Source: Streptomyces iakyrus
Lineage (GTDB): Bacteria; Actinomycetota; Actinomycetes; Streptomycetales; Streptomycetaceae
Direction: 5' to 3'
NCBI RefSeq assembly: GCF_000717055.1
Contig: NZ_JNXI01000010.1
Span: 1-64,000, forward strand
DNA: 64,000 bases
The position numbers were made by a program, and so were the translations under genes. The notes under the pieces were generated by a model. It worked only from the letters and a program-made list of their open reading frames with translations, did no database searches and was not told the DNA's origin. Numbering within the stretch: position 1 is the stretch's first letter; the number at the start of each line of letters is the position of its first letter. This document shows, piece by piece, positions 7,859 to 17,720 of the stretch.

Positions 7859-9976
7859 TTACGGGATGCGGCCGTCGGGCAGAGCGCCGGAGAAGGCGCG
7901 CACCTCGTCCACGTCGCCGTGCAGGTGCTCGCCCCAGCCGTCACCCGTCCGGGCCCGGCCGATCTGGAGGGGGCCGGAGGCGCGCCAGCCGTTCGGGAGG
8001 GCCGCTGTGGCGTCGGCGCCGCTCTGGCCGTCGACGTAGAGCTTCACCTTGTCGGTCGCGTCGTCGTAGACCACGGCGACGCGCTCGCCGATGCCGTCGC
8101 GGCCGTCCGCCCTCGCGAACCGGGCCACCACGGTCTCGGGGGCGCCCCGCTCGTCCCTGTGCGGCATCACCAGCTGCCAGGCGTGCTGCTCGGGCTGGTA
8201 ACGCACCTTGAAGGCGTCGGTGTGCTCACCGGGCAGCGACAGCACGGTCATGGGGCGCTCGGGTTCCCTGTCCGCCAGCTGCACGACCGCGCTGATCGTG
8301 AAGCTGTCCGAGGTGTCGACCACGGGTCCCTCGGCGATCGCGTGACCGGTCTTGCCGTCGAGTGCCAGGTGGCCGTCGCCGGCCAGGGGCTGCGGCGGGA
8401 GCGTGCAGTCCGGGTCCAGCCACCACTCGCACGAGCCGTCCGGGACGCGGTAGATCGTCGCACCGGGTCCCAGTTTCAGGGGCGCGCCACCGTTCGCGTC
8501 GGGGCTGGCGCCGTCCGGGGCCGTCTCCAGGGACCAGTGCCCGCGCAACGACGTTTCGCGGTGCGCCAGTTCGGATGCCTCGCCCGGCACGATCACCCGG
8601 TCGTGGACCCTGACGCCGCCCAGCTCGCCGTGCCAGCGGTCGTGGTAGCCGTTTCCGTCGCGGACCCGGCCGATCTGGAAGGCGCCGGCGGTGGCGGTGG
8701 GCGTGGCCACGGCCCCGGTGCCGACCTCATGGCCGTTGACGTACAGCTGCGCCTTGCCCGTCTCGGCGTCGTACACGCCCAGCAGGTGGGCCCATTCGCC
8801 GGTCTCCGGAGCACCGCCCGACACGGTTGCGCCGCCGACGGTGAACGACCAGTCCGGCGTCTCGCCCCGGGCGTTCAGACCGAGGGCGAACGCGGCCGCC
8901 TGCCCCGCGTCCTGGCCGGCGACGGTCATGTTCCGGCCGGTGTCGGCCGGGCGGGCCCAGGCGCTGACCGCGAAGCTCTTGCGGGGGTCGGCGACGGCCG
9001 GGGCGTCCGTGGTGAGGTAGCCGTGGCTGCTGCCGTCCAGGGTCGCCGACGCGGTGAGCTTCGTGCGCGCGGGGGCGGGTGCGCCGAAGGTGACGCCGGT
9101 GCCGGCGGCCGCGTCGGAGCCCGCCTCGGCGTCGGCGGAGGTGGCTCCCTTCGCGTCGGCCAGGGGCCAGTGGGCCACGGGCGCGCGGCCCGACTTCACC
9201 ATGAAGTCGTACGACGACTGGCCGCTGCTGCGCCCGGCACGGTCGATGGCCCGGACGGTCAGGCTCTCGGGGCCCGAGTCGAGGGGCAGGAAGGGGATGG
9301 TCACCGGCCCGCCGGGGCGCTCGGGGCGGGCGGTTCCGTACGGGCCGCCGATGAAGCCGTAGCTGTAGGCCACGACGTCGTCGGAGGGCGAGTCCATCGT
9401 GAAGTGGCCGTAGACGCCCACTCCGTCGACCCAGAAGACGTTCTCCGGGTATTCCGGCGAGGAGATGGTCGCCTTCTCCGGGTTCACGTCGTCGTAGACG
9501 AACTCGCAGACGGAGCCGTCACCCTCGGAGCTCCAGGGTGAGGTCGCCTTGCCGTCGTTCGCGCGGACCCGCCAGGAGATGACGGTGTCGGGCGGGACGG
9601 AGCCCTCCGGCATGTGCCACCGCTGCGGGTTTCCGGAGTGTCCTTCGAGCGTCGTGCGCGTGAGGCGCTGTTCCACCCCGTCGGCGTCCGTCCACCACGC
9701 CTCGAACTCGCCCTTGACCAGGTTGGCCTCGGCGGGGTGGTTGTCCTCCTCCGGGTCGTACAGGACCGCGCTCAGGACGGGCGCCCCGGAGACGTACACC
9801 CTCCGGTCCCCCGCCGCGCACTCCTTGCTCCCCGTCTCCAGGTCCTGGACGAGCGGCTGCTTCGGCGGCAGGTTGTCCGCGGCCTGTGCCGCGCCGGTGC
9901 CGGTCGTCATCACGGCCGCCACCGCACACCCCACCGCCAGCAGTCTGTGTCCGCCGGATCTCTTCAGTGCGTCCAA
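7859..9976 (-). CDS. Secreted protein with two LamG-like domains
   Basis: This 705-residue exported protein has a signal peptide (KRSGGHR, a hydrophobic stretch, GTGAAQA) and an N-terminal region with fibronectin/Ig-like strands. Two concanavalin A-like LamG (LamGL) domains follow at about 330-500 and 530-700. Each has the family pattern of a SF.VSAW strand, then AQLYVNG or VKLYVDG, and a closing HG(E/D)(L/V) turn. Such domains bind carbohydrate or protein ligands and are frequent in Streptomyces cell-surface proteins. The likely start is a rare TTG at 9976, just after a GGGGAGGGA RBS; no ATG or GTG fits. It lies 113 bases downstream of the dnaK paralogue on the same strand and could be read from it. 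No catalytic motif is seen. Confidence 0.85.
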   Translation of the reverse strand: MDALKRSGGHRLLAVGCAVAAVMTTGTGAAQAADNLPPKQPLVQDLETGSKECAAGDRRVYVSGAPVLSAVLYDPEEDNHPAEANLVKGEFEAWWTDADGVEQRLTRTTLEGHSGNPQRWHMPEGSVPPDTVISWRVRANDGKATSPWSSEGDGSVCEFVYDDVNPEKATISSPEYPENVFWVDGVGVYGHFTMDSPSDDVVAYSYGFIGGPYGTARPERPGGPVTIPFLPLDSGPESLTVRAIDRAGRSSGQSSYDFMVKSGRAPVAHWPLADAKGATSADAEAGSDAAAGTGVTFGAPAPARTKLTASATLDGSSHGYLTTDAPAVADPRKSFAVSAWARPADTGRNMTVAGQDAGQAAAFALGLNARGETPDWSFTVGGATVSGGAPETGEWAHLLGVYDAETGKAQLYVNGHEVGTGAVATPTATAGAFQIGRVRDGNGYHDRWHGELGGVRVHDRVIVPGEASELAHRETSLRGHWSLETAPDGASPDANGGAPLKLGPGATIYRVPDGSCEWWLDPDCTLPPQPLAGDGHLALDGKTGHAIAEGPVVDTSDSFTISAVVQLADREPERPMTVLSLPGEHTDAFKVRYQPEQHAWQLVMPHRDERGAPETVVARFARADGRDGIGERVAVVYDDATDKVKLYVDGQSGADATAALPNGWRASGPLQIGRARTGDGWGEHLHGDVDEVRAFSGALPDGRIP

Positions 9977-10089
9977 CTGTCCCTCCCCTGTGAACTTCCC
10001 TCGGCCCACCGGTCTCACGGGCTGCTGGAGGTTAACAGGGGGCACTGACTTCGCAGTAAGGGATTTCCCTGCCGTCGCGGGGAGTCGGG

Positions 10090-11955
<1,866 letters not shown>

Positions 11956-11997
11956 CGCTGTCCCCTTCCGCCCGGGCGACGACTCTCCACACCATCC

Positions 11998-12027
11998 AGC
12001 ACAAAACTTGAGTGCGCTGTTGTCAAT
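11998..12027 (-). promoter_or_regulatory. Promoter of the dnaK paralogue with overlapping HAIR-like site
   Basis: On the minus strand, TTGACA (12026-12021), a 17-base spacer and TGTGCT (12003-11998) form a housekeeping-type promoter. Overlapping it, 12007-12027 reads ATTGACA-N7-ACTCAAG. This is a HAIR site (consensus CTTGAGT-N7-ACTCAAG) with one perfect arm (seven of seven) and one weaker arm (four of seven) at exact spacing. HspR bound here would cover the -35 box. The site also overlaps the stop codon of the glycerophosphodiesterase gene. Confidence 0.75.
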
Positions 12028-12763
12028 GCCGCGATGGGGTGATCGGTCCGCGCAGGGACACCGCGCGCCGGGGCCGGTCGGTGACGAGCACGTCGACGCG
12101 CGGGTGGGCGAGGAAGGCCCGCATGAGGGTGTCGTCGTTGACGGTCCAGACCATGGTGAACAGGCCGTGCCGGGTCGCCTCGCGCAGCACGTTGGTCCTG
12201 GCCAGCCGCTGGTGGACGGCGACGCCGTGCGCCCCGCAGGCCCGGATGCGGCGGGCGGGGAACAGCTCGCTGAGCCGTGTCCCCGGCAGCCGGGCCAGGG
12301 CGAGTTCCCGGCGGTCGCGCCCCAGGGACAGGGCGGTGCGCACGCCGGGGTGGCTCCGGGTGACGGCGGCGACGGAACGGTCCTCCAGGGTGGTCACGAC
12401 GAGCCCGTCCGTGCCGAGCAGGGCGACCGCCCGGTCCACCACCTCGCGCTCGTAGCCGGCCTCCTTCAGGTCGAGGTGGGCCACGAGTTTCCCGGCGATC
12501 AGCGCCATGACCTCGTCCACCACCGGCACGGCGTACCCGGCCCGCTCGCACAGCCCGGCATACGTGAGCGCGGACAGCGGCGGCCCGGCGGGGCCGACCC
12601 GGGGGTCGTGGTAGACGACGAGGACCCCGTCCCCGGTGCGGCGGATGTCGAACTCGACGTACTCCGCCCCGGACCCGATCGCGTCCTCGTACGCCTCCCA
12701 GGTGGCGGGTCCCGCGCGCTCGGAGCCACCGCGGTGGGCGGAGACGGCGGGGTGGGGCGTCAT
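12023..12763 (-). CDS. Glycerophosphodiester phosphodiesterase
   Basis: The 246-residue GDPD-family enzyme hydrolyses glycerophosphodiesters from phospholipid turnover to glycerol-3-phosphate and an alcohol. The family signature is complete: AHRGG with His10, EYVEFDI with Glu37 and Asp39 as metal ligands, and YHDPRVG with His52. The end has WTVNDD and VDVLVTDRP, also typical. There is no signal peptide, so it is cytoplasmic. Its ATG overlaps the TGA of the upstream CorA-like gene (ATGA), indicating translational coupling. Its 3' end runs into the dnaK promoter/HAIR site, so its transcript may continue into dnaK. Confidence 0.92.
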   Translation of the reverse strand: MTPHPAVSAHRGGSERAGPATWEAYEDAIGSGAEYVEFDIRRTGDGVLVVYHDPRVGPAGPPLSALTYAGLCERAGYAVPVVDEVMALIAGKLVAHLDLKEAGYEREVVDRAVALLGTDGLVVTTLEDRSVAAVTRSHPGVRTALSLGRDRRELALARLPGTRLSELFPARRIRACGAHGVAVHQRLARTNVLREATRHGLFTMVWTVNDDTLMRAFLAHPRVDVLVTDRPRRAVSLRGPITPSRH

Positions 12764-14145
12764 GGTCGTCGGCTCCCGGAGGGCGAGCGGGGAGGCGGGA
12801 CGGGGGCGAAGGCGTCGTCGGGCGGGGGCAGCAGTGAGCCGGAGCGCGTGCTGACCCGTCTGAGCAGGATCCAGCCGATCACGACCAGGACCACGAAGGG
12901 CAGCCAGGCCAGCGCGTAGGCGGTGCCGTAGGCGCGCACGTCGAGGATGGACCGGTGCTCGTCGACGTTCGTGCCGTTCACGCCGAAGAAGGCCAGCAGC
13001 AGTGTCGGCGGCAGGGCGATCAGCGTGGCCGCGGCGACCAGGCCGGAGACAGTGCGGTCGCGGCGGTCGTCGCGTTCGGCGAGTTCGGCGTCGAGGGCGG
13101 CGGAGCGGGCGCTGATCACCGAGGTGAGGCGCTCGACCATGCGCGCCGAGTTCTCCAGGCTGTCGCGGATGCCGAGGGCGTCACGCAGCGAGGACTGGAA
13201 CGCCTCCGTGACCATCTCGGGGATCAGCAGGCTGTCGACGTAGGCCTCGACACCGAAGGCCAGGTCGAGCTGGAGTTCGTTGACGCCGGCGGAGAGGCGG
13301 GAGATCAGGGAGCGGATCTCGGTGGGTGAGTCGGTCAGGGCCTGCTCGTTGGCCTTCATCATGGCGAAGGCCGCCAGCCGGGCGCGCTGGAGCACGGACA
13401 GGGCGGAGATCATGCCGACCGCGACGAGGACCAGGCCGTTCTCCACGTGCGGGGCCCAGCCGGCCTGGACGGAGACACCGCGGCCGAGGGCGGACAGGGT
13501 GAGGCCGTGGTTCCTGACGTGGGGCGCGAGGCTCGCGACGGAGGGGGTTGCGGGGTTCCAGGGCATCCGGCCGCGGTAGACGATCTCGTTGAGCAGGATC
13601 GCCTTGCGGGCCTCGTCGGCGCTGAGCAGTTCGCGCTGTAACCGGCCGCCGGGGAAGACAAGTTGGTGCACGTTCTGGCCGAGGGCGAGCGGCCGGCCGC
13701 CGAGCGGTGCGGCCAGCGTCTGCAGCAGCGGGCGGTCGTCGAGCTCGATCCGCTCCCGGTCGAAGCAGGTGGTGGCCAGCCAGACGGCGAGGTCGCCGGC
13801 CGTGGTCTCGCCCGCGAAGGAGCAGTCCACGACGAGGGTGGCGTCGCCGCGCGGGGTGGTGACCACGAGGATCCGCAAGGACGCGAGGCCCAGGCCGTGG
13901 TCGCCCTGCGGCAGCCGCAGCCGCCCGGGCGCGATCCGCTCGTCGAGGACCGGGACGGGCAGCACGTCCTGGCTGGTCATCAGGTGAGAGGCGAACCGGC
14001 CGTAGTCGTAGCGGTCGACCAGGGCGCCGAGGGGGGTGTCGCGGGGGCGGAGCCGTCCGGAGAGGCTGAACAGCAGCAGGACGCGGGTCCGGTCGCGGGT
14101 GGCGGAGTCGAGCACCGTGGCGTTCGTGGACGTTCCCGGCAGCAT
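12760..14145 (-). CDS. CorA-like membrane protein of unknown function
   Basis: This 461-residue protein has a long soluble N-terminal part (about 1-290) and a helical, probably coiled-coil stretch (about 300-385, rich in Glu/Arg/Ala). Two adjacent membrane helices (about 388-408 and 424-444) and a short basic cytoplasmic tail follow. The first helix ends AFFGVNG, which recalls the GMN-type motif at the pore of CorA metal transporters, and the overall topology is CorA-like. The N-terminal part does not look like a standard CorA domain to me, so transport is only a suggestion. It overlaps the glycerophosphodiesterase start by four bases. Confidence 0.6.
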   Translation of the reverse strand: MLPGTSTNATVLDSATRDRTRVLLLFSLSGRLRPRDTPLGALVDRYDYGRFASHLMTSQDVLPVPVLDERIAPGRLRLPQGDHGLGLASLRILVVTTPRGDATLVVDCSFAGETTAGDLAVWLATTCFDRERIELDDRPLLQTLAAPLGGRPLALGQNVHQLVFPGGRLQRELLSADEARKAILLNEIVYRGRMPWNPATPSVASLAPHVRNHGLTLSALGRGVSVQAGWAPHVENGLVLVAVGMISALSVLQRARLAAFAMMKANEQALTDSPTEIRSLISRLSAGVNELQLDLAFGVEAYVDSLLIPEMVTEAFQSSLRDALGIRDSLENSARMVERLTSVISARSAALDAELAERDDRRDRTVSGLVAAATLIALPPTLLLAFFGVNGTNVDEHRSILDVRAYGTAYALAWLPFVVLVVIGWILLRRVSTRSGSLLPPPDDAFAPVPPPRSPSGSRRP

Positions 14146-14217
14146 CGCGTTCCTTCCGGCCCGGCGGTTCGAGGCGTCTGGTTGATACCCCGGCCGGGGG
14201 TGGTGAACCGACGACGA

Positions 14218-14251
14218 CGCGCGGGCCGCCCCTGGTGGGCGGGCCCGCGCG
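14218..14251 (-). terminator. Hairpin after osmC-like gene
   Basis: A 14-base arm (14218-14231, CGCGCGGGCCGCCC) pairs with 14237-14251 with one bulged G and a short loop. It lies 17 bases beyond the stop of the OsmC gene. The stem is far stronger than local background and is a probable terminator. Confidence 0.6.
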
Positions 14252-14267
14252 ACGGGCGTGCGGCAGG

Positions 14268-14696
14268 TCAGGCGAGCTTGGCGGTCAGCGTGATGGGCGT
14301 GGCCTTGAGGGCCTGGCTCACCGGGCAGCCGACCTTGGCCTCCTCGGCGGCGGCCTGGAAGGCCGCCTCGTCGATGCCGGGGACCGTGCCCTCGACGGTG
14401 AGGTGGATGCCGGTGATGCCCTCGCCGGGCTGGAAGGAGACGTCGGCCGAGGTGATGAGCTTGGTGGGCGGCGTCCCGGCCTTGTTGAGGATGTTGGAGA
14501 AGGCCATGGAGAAGCAGCTGGAGTGGGCGGCCGCGATCAGCTCCTCGGGGCTGGTCTTGCCGTTCGCCTCCTGGGCGCGCGAGGCCCACGTGACCGGCTG
14601 CTCGCCGATGGCCCCGGAGGAGTCGAAGGTGACGACACCGTTGCCCTCGAGCAGGTTGCCTTCCCAGACGGTGTGTGCGGAGCGCGTGGTAGCCAC
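14268..14696 (-). CDS. OsmC/Ohr-family peroxidase
   Basis: The 142-residue protein belongs to the OsmC family, thiol peroxidases that reduce organic hydroperoxides during oxidative or osmotic stress. The two redox cysteines are present: Cys61 in HSSCFSMAF and Cys124 in KVGCPVSQAL. The family N-terminal AHTVWEGNLLEG and the SPEELIAAAHSSC helix are also seen. The start is GTG at 14696 with AAAGGAAG upstream. It stands alone between the CorA-like gene and the VWA/MoxR pair, with a strong hairpin downstream. Confidence 0.93.
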   Translation of the reverse strand: MATTRSAHTVWEGNLLEGNGVVTFDSSGAIGEQPVTWASRAQEANGKTSPEELIAAAHSSCFSMAFSNILNKAGTPPTKLITSADVSFQPGEGITGIHLTVEGTVPGIDEAAFQAAAEEAKVGCPVSQALKATPITLTAKLA

Positions 14697-14774
14697 GAGT
14701 TCTTCCTTTCGCGTGCGGACTCGCGTGCGGGCCCGTCGCCGGGCCCCGTGTCCCCCATCCGATCACACTACGGC

Positions 14775-16565
14775 TCAACTCACGCGGAAGACCTCTCCTC
14801 TGGCGGTGAACGGCAGCCGCGCACCCCGCGGGATCAGGTACGCGTGTTCGCGCCGCACCCGCAGCACGTCGCACCAGCCGTCGGTGATGATCAGGACGGG
14901 CGCGCCGGGCGGGAAGTCGTCGGCGCGGTGCAGCAGGTCGATGCCGGGCTGCAGGACGGTGCCGCCGCGGCCGTGGACGCGGACCCGGCCCGCGATCTCG
15001 GTGACGGGCAGGTAGCCGGCGTCGTGCGGGGCGGCGTCGCAGAACACGACCCGGGCGGCCGGTACGTCCCTCGCCCCGGCGTAGGAGGCGATGGCGCCGA
15101 GGGCCTTGCCGAGCAGGACGCGGTCCATGGAGCCGGAGGTGTCCAGCACCACGCCGAAGGTGCAGCGGGCGATCTCCTCGGGCGGGAAGTACCGTCCGGC
15201 GCGTGGGATGGCGGGGGTGGCCGCCTGGCGCCGTGAGGGGCGGGCGTAGGAGCGGACGGGCTCGGGGCGGGGCACGAACTCGTCGAACCAGCGGGCCAGT
15301 CGGGCGTCCCACGGCAGCGGCGGGTGACTCAGCGCGCGGATCTCCTCCACCAGGCCGCCGGGCAGGAAGCCGCGCTCCTGCCGCTGGTGCAGGTCGAGGC
15401 CCTGGGCGAGGCCGCGGCGGTAGAAGGCGTCGAGGTCGACGTAGTCGCGGGGCGGGCCGAGCGGGCCGCCCAGGATGTCACCGACGCCCTTGCCGCGCAG
15501 GGTGGCCAGCCGGCGTTTGCGGCGCAGGTCGCCGGTGATGCGGTCGTAGACCTCCTCGGCGGACAGGCCGGCGAGCTCGGGGTCGTACAGCAGCCCGTCG
15601 GGCATGCTGCCGACCTGCATCTCGGTCAGCCAGCCGTTGATGACGTAGTCGCAGGCGACGTTGAAGAGGTAGGGGTCGCGGGTGCCGCAGCGGTCGCCGT
15701 GGCGCAGGGCGGCGTGCAGCATCTCGTGGGCGAGGACGAACCGCCACTCCTCGTCGTCGAACCCGCGCAGCGGGTTGATGTAGATCTCGGCCGCCTCGGC
15801 GTCGACCGCCGCGATGGCGATGCCGTGGGCGCGGGCGACTTCGGCGTCGGCGACCAGCGTGATACCGGACGCGATGCCGCCGAGCAGCGGGTAGGAGGAG
15901 ATGAACCAGCTCAGCGCCCGCTGCCAGGGGCGCGGCCGGGGTGCCTCGCCGTCCAGGCTGTCGCGGCGGCCGCCCGCCATGTCCATCGCGGCGGACACGG
16001 TCCGGGTCAGGGCGGTGGCGAAGGTCAGCTGCCAGTCGGGCGGCTGGGACCAGCCCGTCCACCGCGTCAGCAGCTGGTCGGGCTCGTCGCCGGCCGTGCC
16101 GCAGCGCTCGTAGACGGCGGGCAGTCCGTCGCGGCGCCAGCGGGCGGCGAGCTGCTCCTCGTCACCGTCCGGGTAGGAGGCGGGCAGGTGCTCGGGGGTC
16201 TCGCCGATGCTGAAGCCGAGCAGGAAGCGGTTGACGACGGCGCAGCGGGCGGCGAGGTCGAAGCGGTCGGGCTGGACGCGTTCGCCCTTGACGGCCGGGA
16301 CGTGCCCGAACCCGAGGTGGAGGACGGCGTGGGCGAGCGCCCACGCCCAGGCTGCGGGCTCGGCGTGGCGCAGCGGGTGGACGTGCAGATCGCCGTCGGA
16401 GTCGACGACCACGAGCCCGTCGCGGGGCGCGAGGCGGCACTCCTCGTGGCGGCAGACGTCGAAGTCCACGGCCGCGAGGGCGGGGTTGGCCCTCAGCAGC
16501 CGCATTCCCTCGGCGAAGGCCTCCCCCGCGAGGTCGCGCTTCTTCTTGGCGGGGCTCCGGCTCAC
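14775..16565 (-). CDS. Predicted metallopeptidase with VWA-like domain (DUF2201 type)
   Basis: This 596-residue protein has two parts. The N-terminal and middle region contains a zinc-metallopeptidase HExxH motif (LAHEMLHAAL, about residue 278). The C-terminal von Willebrand A-like domain has a DTSGSM metal-ion site (about residue 473), followed by a conserved TDG. Its GTG start overlaps the TGA of the MoxR ATPase gene, so the two are coupled. MoxR/VWA pairs are thought to act as chaperone-like machines that remodel or mature target proteins; here the adaptor itself carries a possible protease site. No target is evident. A basic KKKRD stretch lies near the N terminus, and there is no signal peptide. 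Confidence 0.85.
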   Translation of the reverse strand: MSRSPAKKKRDLAGEAFAEGMRLLRANPALAAVDFDVCRHEECRLAPRDGLVVVDSDGDLHVHPLRHAEPAAWAWALAHAVLHLGFGHVPAVKGERVQPDRFDLAARCAVVNRFLLGFSIGETPEHLPASYPDGDEEQLAARWRRDGLPAVYERCGTAGDEPDQLLTRWTGWSQPPDWQLTFATALTRTVSAAMDMAGGRRDSLDGEAPRPRPWQRALSWFISSYPLLGGIASGITLVADAEVARAHGIAIAAVDAEAAEIYINPLRGFDDEEWRFVLAHEMLHAALRHGDRCGTRDPYLFNVACDYVINGWLTEMQVGSMPDGLLYDPELAGLSAEEVYDRITGDLRRKRRLATLRGKGVGDILGGPLGPPRDYVDLDAFYRRGLAQGLDLHQRQERGFLPGGLVEEIRALSHPPLPWDARLARWFDEFVPRPEPVRSYARPSRRQAATPAIPRAGRYFPPEEIARCTFGVVLDTSGSMDRVLLGKALGAIASYAGARDVPAARVVFCDAAPHDAGYLPVTEIAGRVRVHGRGGTVLQPGIDLLHRADDFPPGAPVLIITDGWCDVLRVRREHAYLIPRGARLPFTARGEVFRVS

Positions 16566-17623
16566 CGGCGGGCCTCGACGAGCCGGGGCATGTCCCGGGC
16601 CGCCTCGACGAGGAACCAGGAGGGCAGCACGGGGTTGCCGTCGCTGTCGGAGGCGATGACCGTCTGGGCGACCTCGACGGAGATCTCGGCGAGCTGTACC
16701 AGCAGGGACTTGGCGCGGTAGGCGGTCTGACGGCCGTTCGCGGACATGTGCTCCTTGCTGGCGGGCAGTTCCTTGACCAGGCGCCCGCGGAAGGAGTCGG
16801 CGAGGTAGTAGAGCAGGTCGCGGTCCTCCGGCCGGTTCGGCCAGCGGGCGTCCCCATTGACGATGGCGTCGATGCCGTACCGGCTGCGGACGACCTTGAC
16901 GTAGCCGCAGAAGGCGGTCGCGTGCGCCGGGGTCAGCGTGCCGTGCGCGAGGACCTTCAGGGTCTCCTCGTCGAGGTCCCGGCCGAAGGAGTACAGGGCG
17001 TCGGAGAGCAGGTGCCAGGAGCGGGGCGTGGAGAACGGCTCCTCCGTCTTCGGCGGCTTGGACCACAGGTGGTCGGGCCGGTCGGTGAGGTGGTCCACGA
17101 TCCAGGGGTGGATGCCGTTGCTCCCGGCCCAGGTCAGCCAGTCCGCGGTGGAGGCCTCCAGGTGCACGTGCGCGAGGCGGTTGACGAGGGCGGAGGCGAT
17201 GGGCCGGGCGAGGGCGTTGTCGGTGGCACGGTTTCCGGCGCCGATGACGATCGAGCCCTTGGGCAGCTCGTAGTTGCCGATCCGGCGGTCCAGGATCAGC
17301 GAGTAGAACGCCTTCTGCACGTCCGGCGTGGCCGCGTTGAGCTCGTCCAGGAAAAGGCAGTACGGCTCGTCGCGGGCGATCGTCTCCGGTGGGCAGAACA
17401 CCGAGCGGCCGTCGCGGATCTGCGGGACGCCGATGAGGTCCTCGGGGGCGAGCTGGGTGCCCAGCAGGCTCACGCACTCCAGGCCCAGCGACTCGGCGAA
17501 GTTCCGTACCAGGGAGGACTTCCCGATGCCGGGAGCGCCCCAGAGGAACACCGGCCGGACGGTGGCCAGGCCGAGCAGCAGGTCCGGGATGCGGGCGGGC
17601 GTGACAGTGACGGCTGCCTGCAA
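16562..17623 (-). CDS. MoxR-family AAA+ ATPase
   Basis: The 353-residue AAA+ ATPase has Walker A GAPGIGKSS at residues 29-37, Walker B CLFLDE at 89-94, and a sensor-like GAGNRATD stretch. It is a MoxR-type protein expected to work with the VWA metallopeptidase encoded by the next, overlapping gene. The start is a rare TTG at 17623 with GAGGAG eight bases upstream; no ATG or GTG lies at the right place. The C-terminal third is specific to this pairing and has no recognised domain. The transcript probably starts in the 97-base gap before it. Confidence 0.9.
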   Translation of the reverse strand: MQAAVTVTPARIPDLLLGLATVRPVFLWGAPGIGKSSLVRNFAESLGLECVSLLGTQLAPEDLIGVPQIRDGRSVFCPPETIARDEPYCLFLDELNAATPDVQKAFYSLILDRRIGNYELPKGSIVIGAGNRATDNALARPIASALVNRLAHVHLEASTADWLTWAGSNGIHPWIVDHLTDRPDHLWSKPPKTEEPFSTPRSWHLLSDALYSFGRDLDEETLKVLAHGTLTPAHATAFCGYVKVVRSRYGIDAIVNGDARWPNRPEDRDLLYYLADSFRGRLVKELPASKEHMSANGRQTAYRAKSLLVQLAEISVEVAQTVIASDSDGNPVLPSWFLVEAARDMPRLVEARR

Positions 17624-17720
17624 AGCAGCGACTCCTCAGGGGTGTTCGAGAGGACGCGCAGGTGTGCGGCGTCCGGGACGAACAGTGTGGGCCGACGGTC
17701 CCGGTGGGCGCAGCCGAATT

